A stretch of 64,000 bases of DNA from Amyelois transitella (taxonomy: Eukaryota; Arthropoda; Insecta; Lepidoptera; Pyralidae), in assembly GCF_032362555.1 (NCBI RefSeq), contig NC_083515.1, positions 2,081,001 to 2,145,000 of the forward strand, given 5' to 3'. This document shows positions 28,702-40,362 of the stretch, piece after piece. A program made the translations under genes and the position numbers. How positions within the stretch are numbered: the stretch's first letter is position 1; every line of letters begins with the position of its first letter. The notes under the pieces were generated by a model that saw only the letters and a list, made by a program, of their open reading frames with translations, was not told where the DNA came from and did no database searches.

Positions 28702-30657
28702 TTGTATTATGCCGAAATTATTGCAAATACGGACATTTTTACTGTAATTTTGACAATGTAGCCTTCTAGATTACATATTTATTAATAATAATTGTTTTCC
28801 ACAATTGAACCTACATATAGCACTCATATGAGGCTATTCACGAAATTTGATAACCTATGTCTTATCATCTCTTTGGTTCCGACATGATTTCGATGGAGAG
28901 ATCTGATGAGTTTTTCAAAGCTTGGAATAGCCTTATACAAAATTTTATAAAAAATTGTAATAGTTTATTTACACTAAAATTTGCATACACATGAAAGGGC
29001 GATATTTAATTGAAACCAAAAATAACATTCAAGGAATATATTGATCAGTACAAGATATACATAAATCTTTAAATAAAACTTCAACAAAATTCTCAGATGT
29101 TAACAATATACTGATTAGCAACAAAATATGTGACATCAATAAAGTGACCTACAAATGTAACATTTGAAATGTGTATAAATAAATCAAAAAATTGATTGTA
29201 AGTCATTTTCTCCAAACTAAACTTTCAACGCTAAATTTTCATGACGCAAAAATTTTATAACATTAACTTTTAAAATAAGGAAATCTACAAGGAGGCAAAT
29301 GCTTTCTTTGGTTAACTAATTTATTGTCTAACTAACTTCATAAAACATGTTCCTTTATTTCATTTTCTACCAGTAACCCGCCCCGGCTTCGACGGGTAGC
29401 ATTTATAAATATAAACATTCTTCAGAAAACTCTCTTTCCATCATTTCATACAGGTGGACTTTATAATATATAGTGATTATTAACGTTCATCTTATTATGT
29501 TATTTCATAAGAAGAAATAGTGTGTGTATTTATATTCTATCTTTATTCACATAATGCATATAACCACGTCCTCATCTCTGACGGGGTAGAAGAGCCAACA
29601 ATCTCGAAATGACTGAAATGTGTTCCATGTTCCGCTGTACAGCAAATGATGGAATTGAATGAGGAAATATTTAGTTTCCTGATATTAAATATTGTGAGAA
29701 CATTTTTATATATTAACATAAGTAATAAGCTCTGTTACTTTGTGTTTATTACTATTTTACAAACGATAGTATGACTGCGCAATTATTTAAATATCGCGTG
29801 GGATATTGCATCAGTCTTTTAACATATTTGTTTATGATAAACTCGTTAAAAAATAACATCGCGTTGCTGCAACTAAATAAGATAAATAAAAAAATCTTTA
29901 CCTCCTTGTTGTTTTATCACTCTTTCAGTTTTCTTTTATATTTTCATAAAAATATTATTAATAACAATTTTATTTCAAAAACATTTGTCATTAGACGCTA
30001 CTTTCCAAATTTATATAGTAAAATATATTTGTGACAATGTATTGTACAACAATAAACATTGAAAACTTATCTAAAATAAGACATAAAATAATTTTCTATG
30101 TTACGAGTATATTAGTCACAGTCAAAGGTGTAAATAAGTAAAATAAAAATTGACATACAAAAAAAAAATATATAAAAAAATACAGTTTTACCCTCACTCA
30201 TATATATAAAGCCTTTCACTTCATTCACTCGCATAAAACACTTTAAAAACATACACAGTTCATCGATCGTATAACAAATTGTATAAGAAAAAATCTCCAA
30301 TAACATGTCTGTGCTATAGAAATAAAAAAAAATATGTATATGAATCAAATACATCGATTATGACTTCGCAATACATACCGCTCCTTGTCAGTACTCGAGC
30401 AAACAATTCATTCATTATGGTGTATATAATAATGAATGGACAAAATAATGCAAGAATACACCTACTTTTTGTCAACTTCGTCGCTTCAAGCCGCCTACCG
30501 TCGACTAAGTGTGTAAGCACCTTAAATCGCGTTCAGACCATGAAAGATCACAGTCGTTCATTCACTTTAAAAAAAAAGTTAACAATCTTTAAAAAAAATA
30601 AACATTTCTCTTATAAATAGAAGAGGGATACAAAAGCACACAGTGGCGCCATCTGGA
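28702..30657. other. Spacer between SQOR copy 1 (upstream) and SQOR copy 2 (downstream end)
   Basis: Holds the promoter of copy 1 and the 3' UTR of copy 2 (both genes minus strand). Very AT-rich. A decayed dispersed repeat ('cgccccggcttcgacgggta') lies at about 29375-29460 and a SINE A fragment at about 29560-29625. The open frames at 29771-30034, 30112-30354 and 30279-30620 have AT-driven composition and no motif. Confidence 0.5.
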
Positions 30658-33600
30658 TCAGTTTTTAGCCAAAGGGTTAACGATTCGCCTGACGAACTCA
30701 GGGCCGTGGTAGTACCCTTTCAGCATGAAGTTCCAGTATAAGAACGGGAATAGCTCCTTCTTCATGTAGAACGCTATAATGCTTTCTCTGGCCTGAAAGA
30801 AATGAGTGAAATTATACAATATCTGAACTATGATATAAAACTTTAAAAAAAAATACATTCATTAACATTCTTTAAGTATTGAAAATGGTCGGGTTTATAT
30901 AAGTACTAAAGGCCGCCCTCGACTTCGTCCGCGTGGAAACCCTATCATAACTTAACAATCAATCCCGCGGGGGCTCCGGGATAATAAGTAACCTATATGT
31001 TATTCTGGGTCTGCAGCTACCTACATACCAAATTTCATCGTTATCGGTTCAGTAGTTTTTGCGTGTAAGAGTAACAAACATCCATACTGGCATACTCAAA
31101 AACTTTCGCATTTATAATATTAGTAGGATATCCACTGGTTTATATCAGTGACTGTCGATCTCCCACGTTCAGCATATAACCTTTAATTTTTAACTCGATC
31201 ATTATAAAGTGCTGGTGACAAATCAAAATTATAGAAAAAGTAACGCTAGTATCCTACAGGGATAATTATTCATTTACGGCTTGTTTTCTTGTCTAATAAC
31301 CAGTTACGAAAAAAGAATTCACTTTTTTGTCACCTAATATATCTTTTTTTTTTTGTCACATGTTTCATAACCAGCTACGAAAATGTTTTTTTTTCCCTGT
31401 TCATAACTAGTTATTCATGTGTCTAACGATGAAAATTTCTCTCAACCTCTATCTAGCAGCTGTGATTATTACAACAAATACTGATTACGCCCTGATTCGG
31501 TGATAACTTTTTTACCTGGTTGAAAGGCAACGTCTCGTGCACCTCGCCGTCGTACAGGAACTCGGCCAGGATGCACGTGTTGAATGACGTCAGCAGCGGG
31601 CAGGCTCCGTAGCCGTTGTACTTCTCCCTTGGACTGTTCTTCTTCATCGTGCTAAGCAAGTTCAGTTCTAGGACGTAGCACTGTTTTGCTGTAATTTAGA
31701 ATGAAATTAAATAATAAATAGCCATCCTACATACATAAATACATACGATAACGTCTATATCCCTTGCGGCGTAGACAGTGCCAAGAGTAAAGGCAATATA
31801 TCTATAGTAAAGTAAGTATTATAGCACACGAAATATTTTTTCCGGTTAGTATACAAATCTTTCGCTTCGAACGTATACTTCGCGATTATGATTAGCGCCA
31901 TCTATTTTAAAATGTTTGCATACGGTCATGTATTTTTGCATGTTGTTTAACATCTTGACAATTGAGTTTATAGGTTCTTACATTTAAAAGGTTGCGAGTT
32001 GCTTAGGCAGTTACTTTGTAAAAAAAAAACAACCTTCCAAAAAATCGTAGTTTTTAATAAAGTACCCGGGTTGAAAAAGCTATCTGGCAGTGCTTTCGAA
32101 TCCAAAATACCTTAATTGATGACTTTTATTTGAATCTCAACTCTTTATCAATAAGCCTTACAGCTGAACGTCGCCTATCAGTCTTTGCAAGACTGCTGGC
32201 TCTGTCTACTCCACACGGGATAAAGACGTGATTTTATGAAAGAATTAATGAATGAGAAACTATAAGGGGGTATACGTACCGATAGCAGCTGCAGTCTTGC
32301 TGTTGGGCGTGTTAGTGCAATCACCGATGCCGTATATATTCTTATATTTGGTATGCTGTAACGTATACTTGTCAACGGTGAGGAATCCCGATTGGTCGAC
32401 GATGTCAGCGTTGCAACGGATGCATTCCGGCGTCCGCATCGGAGGGGTTACGTGGAGGAGGTCGTATTTCATCGTCATTTCCTTTGGTGAATAAGAGTTT
32501 ATTTTTAATTTAGAATATTAAACCAACCATTGCCGTGTGGTTCCCGGCACCAATAAAAAAAAAAGAATAGGACCACTCCATCTCTTTCCCAAGGAAGTCG
32601 TAAAAGGCGACTAAGGGATAGGCTTACAAACTTGGGATTCTTTTTTAGGCGACAGGCTAGCAACCTGTCACTATTTGAATCTCAATTCTATCATTAAGCC
32701 AAATAGCTGAACGTGGCCTTTCAGTCTTTTCAAGACTGTAGGCTCTGTCTACCCCGTAAGGGATATAGACGTGATGATATGTATGTATGTATTAAACCAT
32801 AATATGTATGTAGATTGAACCATGATCAGGTCAGAATAGCTAATTTTTGAGTAAACATTGAGTTATTTTGTTTAGTCTTAATTTGCACAAAAATCAATAT
32901 TTATTCATTTATTTATTTACGCCAATAATACAACGGTAAAATACCTCTTGAAGTATTTGGCAAAGAATTCTTATATAACAAAATTTTGTGCTGTACAGCA
33001 AAGCAATAGTATGATAACGTAAAATGTCGTAAACATACCTACATATAAATGAGTGGATGTCTCTTTTTTTAAGATTCACACATTTTGCCATTTCTGGCAT
33101 ACAATAGTGATAAAGTCGCCAGGGAAAAAAACAACAGGTTCAGGTTATTTATGATAACAGAATATCTAATACAATAATGTCACATATTATGATATAATTA
33201 AAAAAAAAATGAAATAAAACGATTGACCTAAAATGACTTGTATCTATAGCCGTAAGTAAAAAAAAAAAAACAATACCTCGTTATCATCTTTGTTGACAAA
33301 CACCGCCTCTCTTCTGTCGTGCGTGACTCCCTTCAGCACAGTCTTGTAGTTGACGCGGATTTGTTTGCGTTGCGCGACTTTCAACAACGCATCTGCATAT
33401 TTTTTAACGCCGAATATGACCGGCAAGCACGTGTTGTACATCATATTTGCCTTAGAGCGGACACCGGACTGAAACAATGAGTTTATGTCATTCATTCGGA
33501 TCACACGTGTCACGTCGTTATTTCTTCAGAGGCAGACAGATAACTTAATGGTAACGTTTAGCTTGCTTGATGTAGGAATTGAGATTTTTTTGGTTCAGAG

Positions 33601-36600
33601 AGACACATAAAAAAGTTCTACTGACAGAGAATGCCTTGTGGCATTAAGTCAGTCTTAATGCCACAAGGCATATATGTATATGTATATACATATATTCACG
33701 TCTATATCCCATGCGGGGTAGACAGAGCCAACAGGCAAGACTGATTGGCCACGTTCAGCTGTTTGGCTTAATGGTAGAATCAAGTCCACCTGTTGTACAT
33801 TTAATGTGCATAAATTTTAAATAAAAAACAAAAAGTACAAGCCTGTAATTTACTTTGGGGCTCTATATCTCATCATCATCCTGACGTTGAAGCGAAGGAA
33901 GTATGCAGAGATCGTGGCAAGTGGAAAGAGGTAGTCTCTGCCTACCCCTCCGGGAAAGAGGCGTGATTTTATGTATGTATGTATGTATCCTGACGTTAGT
34001 CCAGGTTACATCCTCACCTCTTTAGAAAAAAGCCCGGGGCGCGCCTGTGACCTCAATCATGTACCACTACAGGAGTACGTTTGATGAAAAAGTGTGACTT
34101 ATGTGGGTAATAAGTTCGTCACGAAGTAACTCCCGTCTGACATCCACAACCTTTATACTGATGTACGGCCTCTGTGGCGCAGCGGTAGCGGAAGTAGCCC
34201 TGGGAACTCCGGTGCGTCTGTGGAGGAGGTTCCGGGTTCGAATTCCGGCCAGGGAATGATGAGAAACGAACTTTCTTTGATTGGCCTGGGTCTGGGATAT
34301 TTATCTATATAAGTATTTATTGCAAAATTTAGTATCGTTGAGTTAGTATATCTTAACACAAGTCTTGAACTCCTATTTCTTTATTTATTAAATAATCTGA
34401 CCTAAATTGGATTAAGGTTTCAGTAAGCAAGCAGTTTTCCCAACCATTGTGACTCACATCTTTTGCATCATTCCATTTCATTCTCAAAACTTATTGATTG
34501 AGAGATGTCGTCTTGTTTTCATTAAACATTTAGCTTATGATTTGGTTGATCATGACCTAATAGATTTACTTAAACAATCCAATATAAATCCATTGTTCAC
34601 GAGAAAACAATGAGTATAGTAATCGCCTTTTGCTCGACAGCTAAAGAAGAGTAGTATAGTATTTTTACACATTAAACTTTATGAGAATGAAATTCGTTAA
34701 ACAATTCAAAGAAAGATGATGGGTAAGATGTTGTCTCTGCCTACCCCTCCGGGAAAGAGGCTTCATTTTATGTTAAATGATTACAAAGCTTTTATGGCTT
34801 TTACGCTATTTGTCTAACTCCGCCAAATTAAAAAATAAAATTTGTTACAAAATAAGTTTTTCATTGCAAAAACGTCTTTATTCCCAGCGGGTTGATTAGA
34901 GTCAGTAGTCTCGAAAAGGTCGCGTTCATGATAGAAAAACAGTAGGCAAACAATAGGTAATTATTTTACTAGCAGACTTAATTACTTTAGTCGCCTTTTA
35001 CGATATCCATGAGAAAGACATAGACTCACACACAGCATTCTACATAGTATAAGTTGACAAAAGAAATTGACACTGACGGAACGTGACGAAACAATATTTC
35101 ATATAATAATAAAAAAAATTACATACATGCCGGGAACCACATCATTCTTAAGTGCAGATAATTACTCAAATTTTTATTTCAAAGTGTCACATTACCTTAG
35201 TAAAATAAGAGTCCGCCAGATAAGCGATCTTCTGCGGCGCCCCAGGACACTTAATCGGGGTGTCCGGGTATGTGAAGATGGCGTCTCCTCCTTTGAACTT
35301 GTTCAGGTCGGAAGCGGTCTTCTCCGCGTACTGCCACGAGTATATGGTGGACACGCTGCTGTCGGGGTCCACTAGGGCTTCGCATAGACCTGGAACCTGA
35401 AAATATTCAAAAAACAGTTTTTCAACCGCACCTTCGCAATCGTGGACTCTTATCCAAAAGACTCTACATAATATACCTATATTTTGTATAACATATGGTA
35501 AACACATATTCACTTGTTTTTATTTGTAACATATTGTATTTTTTTAAATATGAAGAAAATGCTGCAGTGCAGTTTGTTACCGCTTCTTCTGCCTTGGAAG
35601 CGGCAGTAAACATAGTTTTAAGTAATTTATTTGACGTCAACCAATATTGTTAAACCATACGTTTTGATAATTATTAAGCGATATGAAGTATCCTATAATA
35701 ATGAATAAAAAATTTGAATTTGAAATAAAAAATAAACTAAATGAAATAAACTAAATTTTAAAATAGGCGCACCTACTGGCTTCTCTTAAAAGGCAGAACC
35801 AACCTGGTAAAGTAAACAGAAAGGCGGATTTGGTGACCCACTCTGCCTTCTCTGGCACTATCAAGTACCCACTCGGCCTTCTCTGGCACTATCAAGTTCT
35901 TACTCGGCCTTGTCTGGCACTATCAAGTACCCACTCGGCCTTCTCTGGCACTATCAAGTACCCACTGGTACTAACCTTGTCGTAATCATTCTCCAAACCC
36001 ACCGCCACCACCAAGTACTCGTACTGTATTACGTGCCCCTCCACAGTAGTGACGCAATTCTCCGCAGCGTTTATACACTCAGCTTTATCCCTTATCCATT
36101 TGGCCTTTTCTGGGAGACAGAGCTGCTCGGGACGGCAGGTAGTCGACAATTTCGTCACCCCAGCTCCAACTAAGGTCCACAATGGTTGGTAGTAGTGATC
36201 CTGAAATACATAAATAGAAATACATATACATACATAAAATCACGCCTTTTTCCCGGAGGGGTAGGCAGAGACTACATATTTCCCCTTGCCACGATCTCTG
36301 CATACTTCCTTCGCTTCATCCGCATAATTAAAAAACGGTCTCTGCCCCGTAATAAGGCAGTTTTATCGCGCAAATCGCCGTCTCCCCTTTTTATTATGAC
36401 GTGAAACGGGATAACAACAGTTTTGTTTTCGGGGTTCATTAAGAGAATCGCTGCCTGTTATTTTTTTACACAGTAATAGCAAACTTCCTTATTTAACAGA
36501 TCAACGTGACAAAAACGTGTTAGATGACTTGGAGTCAGAGTGCAAATATCATTAGTATTTATTAGCGAAATCCATTATGCATGCTTTATGTATAAAGTGC

Positions 36601-39600
36601 CGTGTGGTTCCCGGCACCAATACAAAAAAGAATAGGACCACTCCATCTCTTTCCCATGGATGTCGTAAAAGGCGACTAAGGGATAGGCTTACAAACTTGG
36701 GATTCTTTTTTAGGCGATGGGCTAGCGACCTGTCACTGTTTGGATCTCAATTTTATCATTAAGCCAAATAGCTGAACGTGGCCATTCAGTCTTTTCAAGA
36801 CTGTTGGCTCTGTCTACCCCGCAAGGGATATAGACGTGAACATATGTATGTATGTATGTATGTATAAAATACAACATATATTTCTATACTTATATTATCA
36901 AGAGCAAAAATGTCTATTTTTTTATGTACCTATGTTTGTAATGTTTTCACACAAAAAGTACTGAACCGATTTTAATGATATTTGGCACAGACATACACAA
37001 AACCTTCAAGAGTTACATATGCTATATTTTTTATTTCCCTCAGGAGTGAAATGCGGGCAAAAGCTAGTAGTCTTATAAAAAAGTGAATGTGGCCAACGGT
37101 ACATACACAAAAAACCGGTCTAATAACATCTAAGAATTCCATAAAATACATAATGACTGACAGTAGCATTTGTTTTAATTTGATCTGTTTCAGCATGCAT
37201 TTGGTTGTCTCATACATTAAACGCACAGACGTCAATCGAGTGACCTTCTATAAATCTGTGATTATTTAAAGACCATTGTGCATATGACATCATGCATAGA
37301 AATTCGCAATGTTGTTGGTAAATGAAATATAACAAAATATATGTATCATACAAATTTCAATTTAGATTTTTTCTCGATACTGATAATTACCGAAATTGTA
37401 TAAGCTGATTTAAGGCAAAGATTTACATACATACATATGGTCAGGTCTATATCCCTTGCGGGGTAGACAGAGCCAACAGTCTTGAAAAGACTGAATGGCC
37501 ACATTCAGCTATTTGGCTTAATGATAGAATTGAGATTCAAATAGTGACAGGTTGCTAGCCTATCGCCAAAAAAGAAACCCAAGTTTGTAAGCCTATCCCT
37601 AAGAAAAGATTTTCTTAAAGCTGTTTTTTGTGGAATATAGGCACCTAAGGATATCCACAGTTAAATCTGAATTCTGGAGTCCCCTGTGCCCTAGGAAGGG
37701 CATAACCGAAACGAATAGCCTATCATAAGATAAAGAAAAAAAAATTAGTTAGTGGTAATTGAAATAGTTGTCAGTCACATGCTATATTGACTGATGTGTC
37801 ACACTTGATAGCAAAAACCGTATAACATTTTCGTTTTTATGTTGACATAACACTTTAGCATTTTAAGTACTATAACTTTTGATAAATGACATATTTATCA
37901 AGTTTTATCTATATTTTTATTTTGTTTATATAAAGACAAAAGTGCACAAACTAATATTACAAAAGCGAAAGTCAGTATGTTTCTAAATCAAATAAAACAA
38001 TTCTATACATAAAGAACTAAAGATCAGATACTTTTAAACCCAGAAAAAGTAATGTCCCCTGTAGATAAGCACCAACAACCAAAACAACAAAAAGCTAATG
38101 TTTAATGGTCCTTTCTTATTTCCTAACAATTCATGCAAAGAGATGACATTCATGTTTATGGTCCTTCTTTTTCCTAACATTTCATACAGGGGTGGAGTGA
38201 TGGCATTCCCTGGCTATAAACTCGAAGAAATAACACTACACAACAAACTTCAGAGGAACCCTGAAAAATATCACCACATTTTATAAAGTTATTTAGAAAA
38301 TAAACTTACCAAGCTGGGTTCTAGTACTATAACGGAGTCTTTTGCCTTCAACCTCCTCACAAACTTGGAGGCGATAGTGCATCCGCCGGAGCCACCACCG
38401 ATAACCAGTAGTTTGCATCTACAATAATAAATATGAATTAATTGCCTTGTAGGTATTTTACTGGGCCAGTAACTTGTTGCTATTTGAATCTTAATTCCAT
38501 CATTGAGTCATACAGCTGAAGATGCTACTAAGACTGTTGGCTCTGTCTACCCCGCAAAAGATATAGACATGGTTATATGTATGTTTGAGGCTTTTCAAGA
38601 CTTTTGGCTCTGTCTACCCCGCAAAAGATATATGTATGTATACAGGGTGACATTTAAAACAACTGCATCCTTTTAAACATAGACTATACCCATGCTTCTG
38701 AGCCTATTTTTATTTAAATTAAACGTCATCATTTTCACATTTGAAAACCCTCAAAAACTACGTCACACGCTTTATTAAAGACCAATACTACAAAAAGAAA
38801 TTAAAAATAAACATGTAAATAAATGTCTGAAAAATAAATTATTTTTCTAGTATCAAGATCAAGTAAAGAACAGAGTTGTCGAGATCGCTCAGCTGAATGA
38901 ATTGTGTCGTTGACCTCTGAATCTTACGCGTCGCTTTTCCGCCGGCCGGGGTGATATGACGTATTTAGGATTGTGGATTTTGATACTTTTATTTTTTTTC
39001 GTACTTTCTGAAATATGAACCGCTATTTTTGTTTTAACGTTTTTAAATATCCTTTAGATGAGTATACTTAACAGTTAAATTTATGCAGTTGAATTAAAAG
39101 TCACCCTGTATAGAATAAAAAACATTATTTTTCCATCATCACATCCTAAGCAACAGTCCAAAAGTGGAGTCAAATTATGACTAACATTGTTAATATGAAA
39201 AATTTTGAAAGGATGTGTGGATGTATGTTTGTTAGTCATCCATACATACATATAGTCACATCTCCCTTGTAGGGTAAACAGAGCAAACAGTTTTGAAAGT
39301 ATGGCTTTATGATGGAAATGTTTGTGTTTCCTCATCTGTTGAAATAATAAGAATGGCCTGTTTTTTACATAAACCTATTTCTGTCAGAGATTTGTGGCCT
39401 TGCAAGCAGAAAAATCCGAATCAGGATCATGTTTTTTCACTACATAAAAGGGCTAATTTCATGCAATATCCACAAGAACATATAGAATATTCTAATCCTA
39501 TTACCTTGAGTCTAATAATCCTAATAAATTTAAATCAAAAACCAGTTCCATCAATATTATGCATTAGCATTAGTAAACACATCAACATGTTATGTTGGTA

Positions 39601-39971
39601 TGTTTACTAATGCAATAAAATTAGTTACTACTTTTAGTTACTACTAATTTTATTGCATTAGACTAGAGCAACAGGTGAAGCTGCTGTACTTTTTATGTTA
39701 ATTGTACAATTATTTGATGACCTTGGAACGAAAAAATGAACAAATTAAAAGATAAACGATGTAGTAGGTTCTACTTAGGTACCTACTTATAAATATGAAG
39801 GTCATTTTATAAGTTTCGAGTAGGATAATAACTTTAATCACAGATTGAGACAGTTAATACAAACTAATATAATTGAACTTACGAATATTTATCGTTATGT
39901 ACCGAAGACCCAGAGAAGTTTCTGTAAATCCCCATGGAGGATATCGAACTTAACTTTCGTATGAAATTCAT
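30658..39971 (-). CDS. SQOR: Sulfide:quinone oxidoreductase, mitochondrial, copy 2 (8 exons)
   Basis: Exons in coding order: 39971-39883, 38418-38310, 36200-35976, 35396-35196, 33468-33277, 32481-32280, 31688-31516, 30792-30658. Together 441 aa. Exon count and intron phases equal copy 1, so this is a whole-gene tandem duplication, but the proteins are well diverged. The presequence (MNFIRKLSSISSMGIYRNFS) precedes the FAD loop KLLVIGGGSGGCT. Redox Cys positions are kept (KCPGAPQKIAYLAD, YGACPLLTSFN), as is [17 protein letters not shown]. The C-terminus is FPFLYWNFMLKGYYHGPEF. The same reaction is expected; division of labour by tissue or stage is plausible but unseen. The start codon is 391 bp from that of MYSM1 on the other strand. 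Confidence 0.9.
32531..32791 (+). repeat. SINE A copy in SQOR copy 2 intron
   Basis: Near full length: tgccgtgtggttcccggcac to 'gggatatagacgtgatgata' plus a tgtatgtatgta tail. A 3' fragment of the same family lies about 300 bp earlier (32140-32240). Confidence 0.85.
33631..33671. other. Perfect 18-bp inverted repeat with 5-nt loop
   Basis: Left arm atgccttgtggcattaag (33631-33648), loop tcagt, right arm its exact complement (33654-33671). It lies in a SQOR copy 2 intron directly before a partial SINE A copy (33672-33790). Confidence 0.9.
33886..33992 (+). repeat. RTE-type LINE 3'-terminal fragment with (TATG)n tail
   Basis: Last about 100 bp of the LINE seen at 5465-6160: 'gatcgtggcaagtggaaaga', 'ctacccctccgggaaagagg', cgtgattttatgtatgtatg. 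Other short 3' ends are at about 34722-34770, 36228-36330 (-), 58955-59030 (-) and 59070-59237 (-). Confidence 0.8.
34164..34380 (+). repeat. tRNA-derived SINE (family C)
   Basis: A-box 'tgtggcgcagcggtagcg' and B-box 'ggttcgaattccggcc' precede the shared body 'ttggcctgggtctgggatat'. About 30 extra bases sit between the boxes compared with the 25786 copy. Confidence 0.75.
35841..35968 (-). repeat. 31-bp x4 minisatellite beside the SQOR copy 2 exon 3 donor
   Basis: Units start at 35841, 35872, 35903 and 35934 (ctc.gccttctctggcacta). The array ends 8 bp from the donor boundary of exon 3 (35976). On the coding strand it translates to a segment (VPEKAEWVLDSA) resembling exon 3's own LPEKAKWIRDKA, so the array may come from an exon copy. 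Confidence 0.85.
36597..36864 (+). repeat. SINE A copy in SQOR copy 2 intron 2
   Basis: Full copy with a (tatg)5-like tail: head gtgccgtgtggttcccggca, end 'gggatatagacgtgaacata'. A truncated minus copy follows at 37424-37603. Confidence 0.85.
38643..39108. mobile_element. MITE, copy 1, TA-flanked
   Basis: 466 bp. Termini cagggtgacatttaaaacaa and the complement of cagggtgacttttaattcaa, flanked by TA (TATA). The interior holds 'cgtcgcttttccgccggccg'. A 478-bp copy in the opposite orientation is at 43498-43975. No coding capacity; it lies in SQOR copy 2 intron 1. Confidence 0.8.
39567..39661. repeat. Overlapping inverted repeats (nested hairpins)
   Basis: Arms gcattagtaaaca (39567-39579) and its complement (39601-39613) overlap a second perfect pair of 19 bp, ctaatgcaataaaattagt (39607-39625) and 39643-39661. 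Only one of the two hairpins can form at a time. In SQOR copy 2 intron 1. Confidence 0.85.
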
Positions 39972-40362
39972 GTTTATTTTGTGTATGTATCAGAATTTTG
40001 TATAAGCCATTTGCTGTCACATTCAAGTCTGAATTGCTATCAATTTAATTATTAATTTGATTGCACCGAGTGATACGACCGAACTACACAAGACAACGGA
40101 AATAAAACTGAAAAATGAAATGAAAATTTTTCGGTCGGGCCTTTTATTTTGTTCGATTCGATTGACGAAATAGGATAAACAAGAAAAGTTTGACAATTAT
40201 GCCTTAGTGACAATGACAGCTATTGAAAATTTATGACAATGGCAGTTCGTAGGGTTGTATTTGCTTCGCCTTAATACTATGCTTTTTGCCCTTTATGTCG
40301 ATGTCAAGTCAACATTTTGGTCAACATCAACAACAATAAATAAGTACAAAAAAAAAACAAAA
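39972..40362. promoter_or_regulatory. Shared divergent promoter of SQOR copy 2 and MYSM1
   Basis: 391 bp separate the two start codons, which point away from each other. I saw no intact dispersed repeat in it, unlike its surroundings. No TATA box stands out. It includes 'ttgattgcaccgagtgatac' and a 'tgacaatgacagctattg' stretch. Confidence 0.6.

Noticed and set aside
29771-30034. 87-aa frame between the SQOR copies
   Set aside because: Ile/Asn/Lys/Phe-rich translation of AT-rich DNA, with no motif.
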